Shown one piece after another: positions 1-6,843 of a stretch of DNA of 33,463 nt. Source of the stretch: Microcaldota archaeon (GTDB lineage: Archaea > Micrarchaeota > Micrarchaeia > Micrarchaeales > Micrarchaeaceae); contig JAKBRD010000006.1 in assembly GCA_021834865.1 (NCBI GenBank), forward strand, positions 1-33,463, read 5' to 3'. Both the position numbers and the translations under genes were made by a program. The notes under the pieces were generated by a model. It was given only the letters and a program-made list of their open reading frames with translations, did no database searches and was not told where the DNA came from. Every line of letters starts with the position of its first letter. The stretch's first letter is position 1.

Positions 1-127
1 ACCTTGAACAGTTTAATCGCCAAACCGAGCATTATGACTGCGAACAGCGCCAGTATGCCTATCTGAGGCAAAGCCGTGCTGAGCGGATACGAGCCGGTTA
101 TCATTACATCTCTTATGCCATCAACTG
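1..127. repeat. 127-bp exact direct repeat, copy A
   Basis: Positions 1-127 match 2069-2195 base for base in the same orientation; position 128 (t) differs from 2196 (c). The copy covers the 3' end of the ABC permease gene. There is no inverted repeat end or transposase. Confidence 0.95.
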
Positions 128-341
128 TTATATCGGAAACTTCGAACTGCACTGAGTTGGGCAGCTCTATAACGTTGCCAGTTATCCTGCCTCTCTTTCT
201 CTTGACGTCTATGAAGCTTATGCCCCGCCTGACCGCGTTCAACGGATTGCTCCTTATGTACGCGTAAACGTAGGGTTTTACCCAATCTGGTACCCCGTAT
301 TTCTTCATAACCTTGTCTACCAATATGTTTCCCGTAGCCAT
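1..341 (-). CDS. Partial chimeric reading frame: unknown N-terminal part joined to the last membrane helix of the ABC-2 permease
   Basis: The reading frame starts at an ATG at 341 with a good ribosome binding site (GGTGAG, about 347-352) and runs off the window at position 1. Residues 1 to about 71 (MATGNILVDKVMKKYG...) are basic, have no membrane segment and I do not recognise them. From about residue 72 it becomes identical, in the same frame, to the C-terminal membrane helix of the ABC permease encoded at 2056-3210 (VDGIRDVMITGSYPL...). The switch falls exactly where a 127-bp exact nucleotide repeat begins. The first part is probably a real gene, judging by its promoter and ribosome binding site. 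Its natural 3' end is probably not what is shown here. The alternatives are a real recombination or partial duplication, or an assembly join at a contig end; I favour the latter. Confidence 0.5.
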   Translation of the reverse strand, partial: MATGNILVDKVMKKYGVPDWVKPYVYAYIRSNPLNAVRRGISFIDVKRKRGRITGNVIELPNSVQFEVSDITVDGIRDVMITGSYPLSTALPQIGILALFAVIMLGLAIKLFK

Positions 342-377
342 AATTCTCACCGTGGATTAAATACCGGGGTTAACCCG

Positions 378-390
378 ATATTTATAATCC
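378..390 (-). promoter_or_regulatory. TATA-box promoter for the minus-strand gene starting at 341
   Basis: On the minus strand this reads GGATTATAAATATC, an archaeal TATA box centred about 40 bp before the ATG at 341. It lies just after the stop codon of the secreted protein gene (401-403), so the two genes are probably separate transcription units. Confidence 0.55.
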
Positions 391-400
391 GGTTATAAAT

Positions 401-2059
401 TTATGCCTTTCTTTTTGGCTTTTCCTCCTTGCTTCTGCTTCTGTTTTTCCTTGACCTGCGTACTATCAGGGCTATTATCAGGAGCAGCACTATGGCGACG
501 ATTGCATCTTCCAAGTACCCGGAAGCGCTGCTGGTGTTTGAGCCTACTGCTACAAAGTACTGCGTTGAGCCTGAGAATTCAAGGCTCTGCGGGCTGTTGG
601 GCTGTTTCCACTGCTCATAAAGCGTTATCGGGTAGTCTCCAGTCTGGCCTGAGCTGTCTACGCTCACATAGAACGTAGCGTTAACCGTTTGGTTCGGTGC
701 TATGCCGTTTATGTAATATGTAGACGAGACCATGCTTACCGGATATACGCTTTCCATTGTAAGAAGCACCGAATTTGCGGGCTCGTTGCCTGTATTCTTT
801 ATCTGGAAAGTTACTGGAACGTATGTCGAGCCGATGCTCAGGCTTGCCTTGCTCCCGACCACGCTGTATAGCGCCGAGCCTTCGACGTTCAGCTTGAGCT
901 GCTGGTTCGATTCATACGTTTTATTGTAGTTTGCGTTCTGGTAGCTCAAATGCGCGCCTATCGAAGTGTTCGTTATATTCTGCCCATAGGTATTGACATA
1001 TATCTGTTCGGTAGCCGAGCCTCCTCCAGGAAGGCTGTTTATGAAAAATCTGTTGACGCTGCTGCTCACGCTTATTGACGGCCCGCTCGTGAACTCCACG
1101 CTTACGTTCCTTGCAGTTCCAGTGCCTATATTCTGTACGCGGAGCTCAACGCTTTGGTTTGCCCCTGCATATAGCGAAGAAGGCTCTGATCCCGCTAAGC
1201 TTACTATCACCTTAGGCGAGTTTATGACTACGCTCACAGGCATCGACACGTTTGATGTGAGTATCTTACCCATGCTGTTTTCATATGTAACTGTCCCGTT
1301 GAGATAATGCGTGCCTGGAGCGATGTTCTGCGATGCAATCATGGGCTCGCTCACTTGCACTGCAGAATCTTCATTCAGCGCGCCCAGATTGAAAGTAGTG
1401 GTGCCTATTATGCTGAAGCTGCTTGAGTTGCTTAGCGTCAGAGTTGCATTTGTAATCGGCCCTGTGCCTGTGTCCATGACGCTTATGCCAAGGCTGAAAG
1501 GCTCGCCAGGGCTTATCTGAGTTGTAGGCACAGCAGTGGCTTTGACTGTGGGCTTCCCGTATACATATAGATATATCGGTATCTCGGATTCCATCGGCGT
1601 GCTTACGCTCTGCCCTGTTGCCGATGTTACCGAGGTCCTATACGTAGCTATTATGTATATTGGGTAATCTCCCTGCTGCAGCGTTGAAGGTATGTGCAGC
1701 GTGTAGCTGAATTCGTCGAACCCTATGGCTCCTACGAGCCCGGTCCCTATGCTGCTTTCTATGGAGCTATACGCCGGAGAGACATTTATTATCTGGTCCT
1801 GCGATACGAGCTGTATATTGACATCCTGAAGCGGCTGCGAAAACGAATTGAAGAGCTGGAAAGTAATGTTCACAGTGTCTCCGGCCACCACCGGCGTAGG
1901 CGAAACGTACAGGTTGGTCAGCGAAAGTGGCGTGCTTGATATGCTGCTGGATTGCCCAGAAACCTGCGCCGAAGCGGTGCCAACGTAAAACATCGCAAGC
2001 AGCAAAACAATTGCTGCGACTCCAACCTTCGAACTCCAATATATATTTTTACCTTTCAT
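401..2059 (-). CDS. Secreted, membrane-anchored Ig-like repeat protein (COG1361/NEW3-like), ABC-transporter partner
   Basis: A 552-aa surface protein. Residues about 10-32 form a signal peptide ending in an ASA/Q-type cleavage site. At the C-terminus a single membrane helix (about 518-533) is followed by a strongly basic tail (RRSRKNRSRSKEEKPKRK), so the protein should face outward and be anchored at its end. Between them are about four beta-rich modules with similar openings (NLYVSPTPVVAGD, KPTVKATAVPTTQISPGE, SPKVIVSLAGSEPSSLYAG, ALYSVVGSKASLSIGS) and Asn-Val/Asn-Thr strands typical of CARDB/NEW3 or COG1361 S-layer-like domains. Many N-x-S/T sequons suggest glycosylation. Its ATG overlaps the permease stop codon by 4 nt (ATGA), which implies translational coupling. 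COG1361 proteins are often encoded beside ABC-2 exporters; a role as external partner or substrate-handling subunit is inference. Confidence 0.8.
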   Translation of the reverse strand: MKGKNIYWSSKVGVAAIVLLLAMFYVGTASAQVSGQSSSISSTPLSLTNLYVSPTPVVAGDTVNITFQLFNSFSQPLQDVNIQLVSQDQIINVSPAYSSIESSIGTGLVGAIGFDEFSYTLHIPSTLQQGDYPIYIIATYRTSVTSATGQSVSTPMESEIPIYLYVYGKPTVKATAVPTTQISPGEPFSLGISVMDTGTGPITNATLTLSNSSSFSIIGTTTFNLGALNEDSAVQVSEPMIASQNIAPGTHYLNGTVTYENSMGKILTSNVSMPVSVVINSPKVIVSLAGSEPSSLYAGANQSVELRVQNIGTGTARNVSVEFTSGPSISVSSSVNRFFINSLPGGGSATEQIYVNTYGQNITNTSIGAHLSYQNANYNKTYESNQQLKLNVEGSALYSVVGSKASLSIGSTYVPVTFQIKNTGNEPANSVLLTMESVYPVSMVSSTYYINGIAPNQTVNATFYVSVDSSGQTGDYPITLYEQWKQPNSPQSLEFSGSTQYFVAVGSNTSSASGYLEDAIVAIVLLLIIALIVRRSRKNRSRSKEEKPKRKA

Positions 2060-3210
2060 GCTATCTGCACCTTGAACAGTTTAATCGCCAAACCGAGCAT
2101 TATGACTGCGAACAGCGCCAGTATGCCTATCTGAGGCAAAGCCGTGCTGAGCGGATACGAGCCGGTTATCATTACATCTCTTATGCCATCAACTGCATAC
2201 GTCATTGGATTCACTGCCGATATTACTCTCATCCAAGTCGGCATCGATGCAGCCGGGAAGAATGCGCCGCTTAAGAACCATAGCGGAAGAGCTATGGTCT
2301 GGGTGAATATCGCATAAATTTCTGGCTTTTTGACTCTCGAAGCCATTATCAGCGATATGCCGGTAAACCCGAGCGTTAGCATTAGAACGAGTATGAATAT
2401 CCAGACTACCCCTACAAGGCCCATCAGTATCGTAGTCCCGAAGAACAGGGATATCACTATGACGAGCAGGGTGCTTATTACCGATAATGTTAAGGTGTAA
2501 ATGGTTTTGCCCAGCATAACCGACGACCTGTTGAGCGGGGTTATCAGCAATGCCTTAAGGTTTCCGAGCTGCTTGTCCGTTATGAGCGTAAAGCCTCCGC
2601 CGAAAAGGGTGCCGAATACTGCAACAAGCGCTATTACGCCTCCAACCAAAAAGTCTTCGTAGTTTGTCGAAAGCCCGGATGTAAGTGTAGGCACAAATTC
2701 CGTGTCTGGAGCCTGGGGCTGTGCGTTCAGCGGCACTATGCCCTTTGACCCTATGCCGGAATAAAATTCCGAAGCCACGCTGCTTATCGCAGGCAATATG
2801 CCTTCTACTGTGGAAGCGTCAGGGCTGCTGTAGTATGCAAGTATGCCAGTGCTTGTGGATACAGAGCCCACTGTGGGGTTTATTATCAATAGAAGCGAAA
2901 CCTGCCCAGAATCGACTTCCGACATGCCCTGGCTTATCGAAGGTATGCTAACAACCTTAAACAGGCCGTCAGAAGAGGTCGCATATAAGGACTGCACGAA
3001 TTTGTAAGAATTTGCGTTGTTCGCGGTATTGACAACCCCTACTGGCACATTGTGTGCAACTGCTCCTATATTGCTGAAGAATATCAATATTATTAGCGGA
3101 AAGAGAATTGTCCTGACTATGTTTGCCCTTATGTTGCTCTTGAATATGAGCATGTCCCTTTTGTAGAGTATGTAAGCTTTCTGCAGGGTAGAAATGACTA
3201 TGTTTGACAT
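2056..3210 (-). CDS. ABC-2 type transporter permease
   Basis: An integral membrane subunit of an ABC exporter, about 385 aa. One N-terminal membrane helix (residues about 27-50 from the chosen start) is followed by a large extracytoplasmic region of about 130 residues. Five or six hydrophobic helices then make up the C-terminal half (from VGGVIALVAVFGTLFGGGF onward), the usual ABC2_membrane_3/YhgE-like layout. The motif NPMTYAVDGIRD before the last helix is typical of ABC-2 permeases. The ATG at 3210 is chosen because a GGAGGAG ribosome binding site ends about 6 nt before it, inside the end of the ATPase gene. An upstream GTG at 3225 would put the binding site inside the coding region. The last 127 bp are duplicated at the window's left edge. 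Confidence 0.9.
   Translation of the reverse strand: MSNIVISTLQKAYILYKRDMLIFKSNIRANIVRTILFPLIILIFFSNIGAVAHNVPVGVVNTANNANSYKFVQSLYATSSDGLFKVVSIPSISQGMSEVDSGQVSLLLIINPTVGSVSTSTGILAYYSSPDASTVEGILPAISSVASEFYSGIGSKGIVPLNAQPQAPDTEFVPTLTSGLSTNYEDFLVGGVIALVAVFGTLFGGGFTLITDKQLGNLKALLITPLNRSSVMLGKTIYTLTLSVISTLLVIVISLFFGTTILMGLVGVVWIFILVLMLTLGFTGISLIMASRVKKPEIYAIFTQTIALPLWFLSGAFFPAASMPTWMRVISAVNPMTYAVDGIRDVMITGSYPLSTALPQIGILALFAVIMLGLAIKLFKVQIA
2069..2195. repeat. 127-bp exact direct repeat, copy B (inside the permease gene)
   Basis: This copy lies in the intact permease gene and encodes its last 42 or so residues. It is identical to positions 1-127. Confidence 0.95.
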
Positions 3211-3212
3211 TT

Positions 3213-4205
3213 TCATCTCCTCCACATAATCTTGGATGCGTTTGATTTCTGCTCTCCAAGCTCGTCTCTTATCGTTCCTCCTGTTAGGCTTATGAAAACG
3301 TCATCCAGCGTTGGCAGGTGCATCGAGGCAGCAATTATTGGTATCTTCTCTTTTTCAAGAACTGATATTATGGAGCTGAGAGTTTTGACATCCTCCTTCC
3401 CAGCATTTATGCTTATCCTGTCTGCGACCACTTTGCAATCAATCTTCAATTTTTGCTTAAGCGCCTTCTGCGCTCTTTCTATATCTTCAAATCTTAGCGA
3501 TATGTCTATTATGTTGCCCTCGCTAACCATCTTTTTTAGCTCTCCTGGGGTGCCTATCGCCTTGAGCTGCCCGTGGTCTATTATCGCAATCCTGTTGCAC
3601 AGCGAGTCGGCCTCTTCCAAATACTGGGTAGTAAGTATTATAGTGACGCCGCTCTTGTTGAGCTTCCTTATCCTGTCCCACATGCTAACCCTGTTCTGCA
3701 CGTCAAGGCCCGTTGTCGGCTCGTCCAAGACGAGTATCTTCGGGCTGTGCAGCATGGACTTTACAAGGTTGAGCCTCCTCTGCATCCCTCCAGAAAAAGA
3801 TCCGGCCTTCGCATTCCTGAAATTTACCAGGTCTGCCTCTTCAAGCGCGTAATTTATGGCTTCTTCCTTGTCCTTCCCTTTCATTCCGTAAAGCTCGGCG
3901 AATATCTCAAGATTTTGCTGGGCTGTCAGGTCTCCGTCTACCACGGTTTCCTGGGTCATCAAGCCCATTTTCTCCTTTATAATCTCCGGGTTCTTTCTTA
4001 TGTTGTATCCGTCTACCATTATTGTGCCTTCAGTCGGGATTATGAGACCAAGCAGCATGTTTATCGTTGTGGTCTTTCCTGCGCCGTTCGGGCCAAGGAT
4101 TCCGAATATTTCATTTTCCTTTATGTTGAGGTTTATGCCGTTTACGGCAGTGAAATTTCCGAACCTCTTGACAAGGTTCTTTATCTCTATGACTTCTCCT
4201 GCCAT
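3213..4205 (-). CDS. ABC transporter ATP-binding protein (DrrA/CcmA-like)
   Basis: The cytoplasmic ATPase of the exporter, 330 aa. Visible motifs are Walker A GPNGAGKT (residues 38-45), Q-loop (TQET, about 84-87), ABC signature FSGGM (137-141), Walker B ILVLDEP (157-163), D-loop (GLD, 166-168) and the switch region (TTQY instead of the usual TTH). The C-terminal 100 residues form the extra domain seen in drug- and lipid-export ATPases of the DrrA group. It is followed 2 nt later by the permease and preceded 8 bp away by the PadR regulator, so it is in one operon with both. The switch His replaced by Gln is common in this subgroup. The substrate cannot be told from sequence. Confidence 0.93.
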   Translation of the reverse strand: MAGEVIEIKNLVKRFGNFTAVNGINLNIKENEIFGILGPNGAGKTTTINMLLGLIIPTEGTIMVDGYNIRKNPEIIKEKMGLMTQETVVDGDLTAQQNLEIFAELYGMKGKDKEEAINYALEEADLVNFRNAKAGSFSGGMQRRLNLVKSMLHSPKILVLDEPTTGLDVQNRVSMWDRIRKLNKSGVTIILTTQYLEEADSLCNRIAIIDHGQLKAIGTPGELKKMVSEGNIIDISLRFEDIERAQKALKQKLKIDCKVVADRISINAGKEDVKTLSSIISVLEKEKIPIIAASMHLPTLDDVFISLTGGTIRDELGEQKSNASKIMWRR

Positions 4206-4213
4206 CGATACAC

Positions 4214-4591
4214 CTACTTCACAAGCCTCACGAGCTCCTTCATGTAGCTCAGCATCAGCTTCTTTGACTTAAGCAGCGCCTTTCTTCCCTGAGGGGTGAT
4301 TTTGTAGTATTTTTTGTCCTGCTTCCTCCCCTTGCTTGAGACAAGCTTCACGTAGCCTGATTTCTCAAGGCCCCGTATTATGTTGTAAATGTCATTCTTT
4401 ATCTCGTCTTTCTTTGATCCTATGAATGCGGCCTTCTGCGTTGCCATTAGCTCTATCAGCTCGTAGGGATATCTTTTCTTCTCCTTTATCTCGCTCAGGA
4501 GCATGAGCTTGAATATCATCCTGCGCATCTCCTTGCTCATGTACTTCGCGCTGAACTCTTTTTTGTACACGCTTTCACTCGCTTTTTGCAA
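4214..4591 (-). CDS. PadR-type winged-helix transcriptional regulator
   Basis: A 125-aa DNA-binding protein. The order is helix (MRRMIFKLMLLSEI), YELIELM, recognition region with IYNIIRGLEKSGYVK, then the wing KKYYKITPQGRKAL and a C-terminal helix for dimerisation. This is the PadR layout (PF03551), and such regulators commonly repress an adjacent ABC exporter. It is the first gene of the exporter operon. The first codon is TTG at 4591, about 30 nt after the inferred transcript start; a GTG at 4570 or the ATG at 4540 (MSKEMRRM) are alternatives, so the N-terminal 17 residues are uncertain. The palindromes just upstream suggest autoregulation released by a ligand; this is inference from family behaviour. 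Confidence 0.85.
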   Translation of the reverse strand: MQKASESVYKKEFSAKYMSKEMRRMIFKLMLLSEIKEKKRYPYELIELMATQKAAFIGSKKDEIKNDIYNIIRGLEKSGYVKLVSSKGRKQDKKYYKITPQGRKALLKSKKLMLSYMKELVRLVK

Positions 4592-4606
4592 AACTTCCAG
4601 TTAATG

Positions 4607-4641
4607 GTTTAAATTTAAACTATTTTAAATTTAAAATAGTT
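4607..4641. promoter_or_regulatory. Two overlapping AT-rich palindromes, likely PadR operator
   Basis: A perfect 24-bp palindrome lies at 4618-4641 (half-site AACTATTTTAAA), directly overlapped by a perfect 14-bp palindrome at 4607-4620 (half-site GTTTAAA). They sit between the TATA box and the start of the regulator gene, covering the expected transcript start. A dimer bound here would block transcription. Confidence 0.7.
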
Positions 4642-4644
4642 AAA

Positions 4645-4653
4645 TATTTATAG
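4645..4653 (-). promoter_or_regulatory. TATA box of the PadR-ABC operon
   Basis: Minus strand CTATAAATA, centred about 58 bp before the TTG start at 4591. The expected transcript start is near 4622, inside the palindromic region. Confidence 0.65.
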
Positions 4654-4696
4654 CTTAACCGAATTCTTTTTACCTAAGCTACGCTTGATCTCAAAG

Positions 4697-4734
4697 CAAA
4701 AAAAGAAAAAAGAAAGGAGTATTTTCACTCCTTT
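4697..4734 (-). terminator. Hairpin plus T-rich terminator after dnaG
   Basis: On the minus strand an 8-bp perfect stem AAAGGAGT/ACTCCTTT with a 6-nt loop (4713-4734) overlaps the dnaG stop codon. It is followed by a long T-rich stretch (4697-4712). Confidence 0.7.
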
Positions 4735-6143
4735 GTGTAAAGCAGCAGGTCACCATATTTCTTGGTAATCTGGCTCGACCTTATTCCATATATCTCCTTG
4801 ACTCCTTTTCCATAAGCCAGCTCTATTAGCCTCTGTGTTATTATACCGTCGAATACTATCGCATTCGTGCCGTCGGTGCTCTGGACTGTCTGTATAAGGT
4901 CCCTTATCGGTATTTCGTTTACCATCTTCCCGTCTGCATCGTATAGCCTGCCACGCAGCGTATTCTTAAGTTCCGCAAGAGCGTCTATGTATTTCTTAGA
5001 AGGCTCCGGAGCATTCGCATGGTTGTCGAATTCTATGCTCCCTATGCTATCCTTGCTCTCTTCAACCTCTTCAACTACTCTGTTTTCTCTTGTGCTGTTC
5101 TGGTGCCTTTCTGAGAGGTTTGTTGCTATCTCGCTTGGGCTCAATATCTTTCTTTCCTGCTGCTCGTTGCGTGGTTCATAGCTATGCCTCTGCTGCCTTT
5201 CCTCGCTTTTGTAGCTGTCCTGATTCCTCTGCGGCTGCTGCCTCTGCTGCGGCCTTTGTCCGTTTCCATTGCTGTGCTGCTGGTTCTGCTGCTCCTCCTT
5301 CGCATGCTGTCTCCCTACAGAAGTCTGCTCGAACGGTATCCTTGACCTAAGCGCTTTTATTATCTCCTTTCTAGTTAGCTCTTCAACCTCCTTGCCGTCC
5401 GGGGCCTTTGCTACGTAATCTACGTCGGCAACATTCGATATTCCCTTGAATATTATGTCTCCTCCCCTGTCTCCGTCAACGAAAAGGGTGACTTCCTTCT
5501 GTGCGCAAAGGTCTGTTATCGTTTTTGGTATGGTGCCCGTTGCCCCGCCAACTGCAATGCAGTTCGTTATGTCGCTTTTCAGCAGGTTGACAACGTCGGC
5601 CCTTCCTTCTACTATTATTATGCTGTCGCTTTTCGCTATGTCTGGCCCTGCCGGAAGGTTGTCAGTGCCGTAATGCGTGACTGTGCTTGACTTTACATCA
5701 GCCTCCACCATTTCGCTTATCTCCTTGCTGTCCGGTATTACGTTGGTGAGCAGCGATTTGACGAGCTCCTTTGCCCTGTTTATGACCTTGTTGCGCTTCT
5801 CATTCCTGGTGTCGTCTATCTTGTCTATCTTGAAGTTTGTCTCGAATGGCCCTACTCTGTCAACTGACTCTATTGCAGCTGCAAGTATGCACGTTTCGAC
5901 TTTGCCCAAAGAACTTGGCAGCATCAGCTTTCCGTAGGTCTTGTTGTTGGTGGATCCGCTTTCGATCTCTATGCGGCCTATCTTGCCATTTTTCTGCAGT
6001 TCCCTAAGGTCCAAATCTGGTCCTAGGAGCCCTTCAGTCTGGCCGAATATCGCGCCTATTATATCTGGTTTTTCAACCGAGCCGGATATGTCGAATCTGG
6101 CTTCTATCATATATTTTACTATGTCTATGTACGTCTTTGCCAT
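4725..6143 (-). CDS. dnaG: Archaeal DnaG-like primase (TOPRIM domain)
   Basis: About 472 aa. The archaeal DnaG N-terminal domain (KTYIDIVKYMIEARFDISG, GLLGPDLDLRELQ) is followed by a TOPRIM domain with EGRAD (acidic residue about 179) and DGDRGG (about 223-228), the metal-binding acids of the fold. Residues about 279-372 are a low-complexity linker very rich in Gln, Arg, Asn and Glu. A conserved C-terminal domain (ALAELKNTLRGRLYD to KYGDLLLYTKE) completes the family architecture. Archaeal DnaG is known as a primase and also as an exosome subunit; which role applies is not visible. The ATG at 6143 is preferred over the GTG at 6152 because GGTGG ends about 5 nt upstream of it. The longer than usual linker is the oddity. 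Confidence 0.93.
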   Translation of the reverse strand: MAKTYIDIVKYMIEARFDISGSVEKPDIIGAIFGQTEGLLGPDLDLRELQKNGKIGRIEIESGSTNNKTYGKLMLPSSLGKVETCILAAAIESVDRVGPFETNFKIDKIDDTRNEKRNKVINRAKELVKSLLTNVIPDSKEISEMVEADVKSSTVTHYGTDNLPAGPDIAKSDSIIIVEGRADVVNLLKSDITNCIAVGGATGTIPKTITDLCAQKEVTLFVDGDRGGDIIFKGISNVADVDYVAKAPDGKEVEELTRKEIIKALRSRIPFEQTSVGRQHAKEEQQNQQHSNGNGQRPQQRQQPQRNQDSYKSEERQQRHSYEPRNEQQERKILSPSEIATNLSERHQNSTRENRVVEEVEESKDSIGSIEFDNHANAPEPSKKYIDALAELKNTLRGRLYDADGKMVNEIPIRDLIQTVQSTDGTNAIVFDGIITQRLIELAYGKGVKEIYGIRSSQITKKYGDLLLYTKE

Positions 6144-6146
6144 ATT

Positions 6147-6188
6147 TACCACCCTACTAAATTAGGATTCGCAAGGCTATTGGTGGTA
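6147..6188 (-). promoter_or_regulatory. Leader hairpin that would mask the dnaG ribosome binding site
   Basis: In the minus-strand transcript UACCACC (6188-6182) is perfectly complementary to GGUGGUA (6153-6147), which contains the dnaG ribosome binding site just before the ATG at 6143. The loop is 28 nt and could itself form a small CCTA/TAGG stem. Confidence 0.45.
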
Positions 6189-6234
6189 GTACGCGGCACG
6201 CTCTAACCTAGTTTTGGCTAAAGCCAGTGAAATA

Positions 6235-6262
6235 CTGCCGCCGCTATTTATATAGACGGCAG
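6235..6262 (-). promoter_or_regulatory. dnaG promoter with flanking inverted repeat
   Basis: The TATA element (minus CTATATAAATAG, 6244-6255) is framed by 6-bp inverted arms CTGCCG (6235-6240) and CGGCAG (6257-6262). Transcription would start near 6225, giving a leader of about 80 nt. The rest of the 6153-6383 spacer shows no gene. Confidence 0.5.
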
Positions 6263-6383
6263 ATTTATAAGAATCACTTGTAATATGATGCCACATTTCA
6301 ACACCCATAGCAGTACGATTACCCAGTTCGTAGTGTTATATGTTTACAGTTTTAACATTAAGCAATGATAGATATATAAGTCT

Positions 6384-6782
6384 TTACTGCATGTCATCAA
6401 GCCCTGGCATGAAGCCTATGCGCCTGTTTATTTCCAGGGCAGACTTCTTTGTCACAGAATAGCTCTTTGGGGTCTTTTTCATTTCGTCCAGCTTTATGAA
6501 AAACCAGCCCTTGCCGTTCATGCGCCATGCTATCATAGTATCCATGCCTGTGTTGCTTTCCCATTTCTTCAATACTTCGAACTTGTCAGGCTCTATAGCC
6601 AGCCTGTCCTTGTTCCAAGCTTTGCATTCGAAAGCAAAGCCTTTTCCGGATTTGAACGCTATGATGTCAGGGCTCAGGGAATTCACACCGCTTCCAGCGC
6701 TCCTCATTACCGAATACTCCCTTTCATAAAGCGTATTTATGAGCTCGCGTTCGCTCCTTGCTCCCTTAATATACCTGTGCAC
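6384..6782 (-). CDS. hjc: Holliday junction resolvase Hjc
   Basis: A 132-aa archaeal Holliday junction endonuclease, close to the usual Hjc length. Visible are the KGARSERELI opening with the catalytic Glu, the RSAGSG segment, SPDIIAF with the metal-binding Asp, and FECKAW giving the E-x-K pair of the PD-(D/E)xK nuclease fold. It cleaves four-way junctions made during recombination and fork restart. The GTG start at 6782 has a GGTG motif about 5 nt upstream. Its own TATA box lies just upstream, between it and the antiporter gene. Confidence 0.93.
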   Translation of the reverse strand: MHRYIKGARSERELINTLYEREYSVMRSAGSGVNSLSPDIIAFKSGKGFAFECKAWNKDRLAIEPDKFEVLKKWESNTGMDTMIAWRMNGKGWFFIKLDEMKKTPKSYSVTKKSALEINRRIGFMPGLDDMQ

Positions 6783-6810
6783 CGATACACCTATACGTAT
6801 TCTCAGATTC

Positions 6811-6820
6811 GCTATATAAT
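6811..6820 (-). promoter_or_regulatory. TATA box of hjc
   Basis: Minus strand ATTATATAGC, about 30-38 bp before the GTG start. It lies in the 61-bp gap after the antiporter stop codon. Confidence 0.55.
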
Positions 6821-6843
6821 ACTTTCTCGAACCCGCTTTCCAA

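Noticed and set aside
3573..4247. Plus-strand open frame of 224 codons opposite the ABC ATPase
   Set aside because: It is a shadow of the ATPase gene, with no ribosome binding site and a composition unlike real proteins.
6211..6226. TGGCT/AGCCA inverted repeat in the dnaG leader
   Set aside because: Only 5 bp with a 2-nt loop, too small to form a hairpin reliably.
6270..6383. Possible C/D-box RNA near ATGATG motifs between dnaG and hjc
   Set aside because: No proper C box (RUGAUGA), no paired D box, and no flanking stem.
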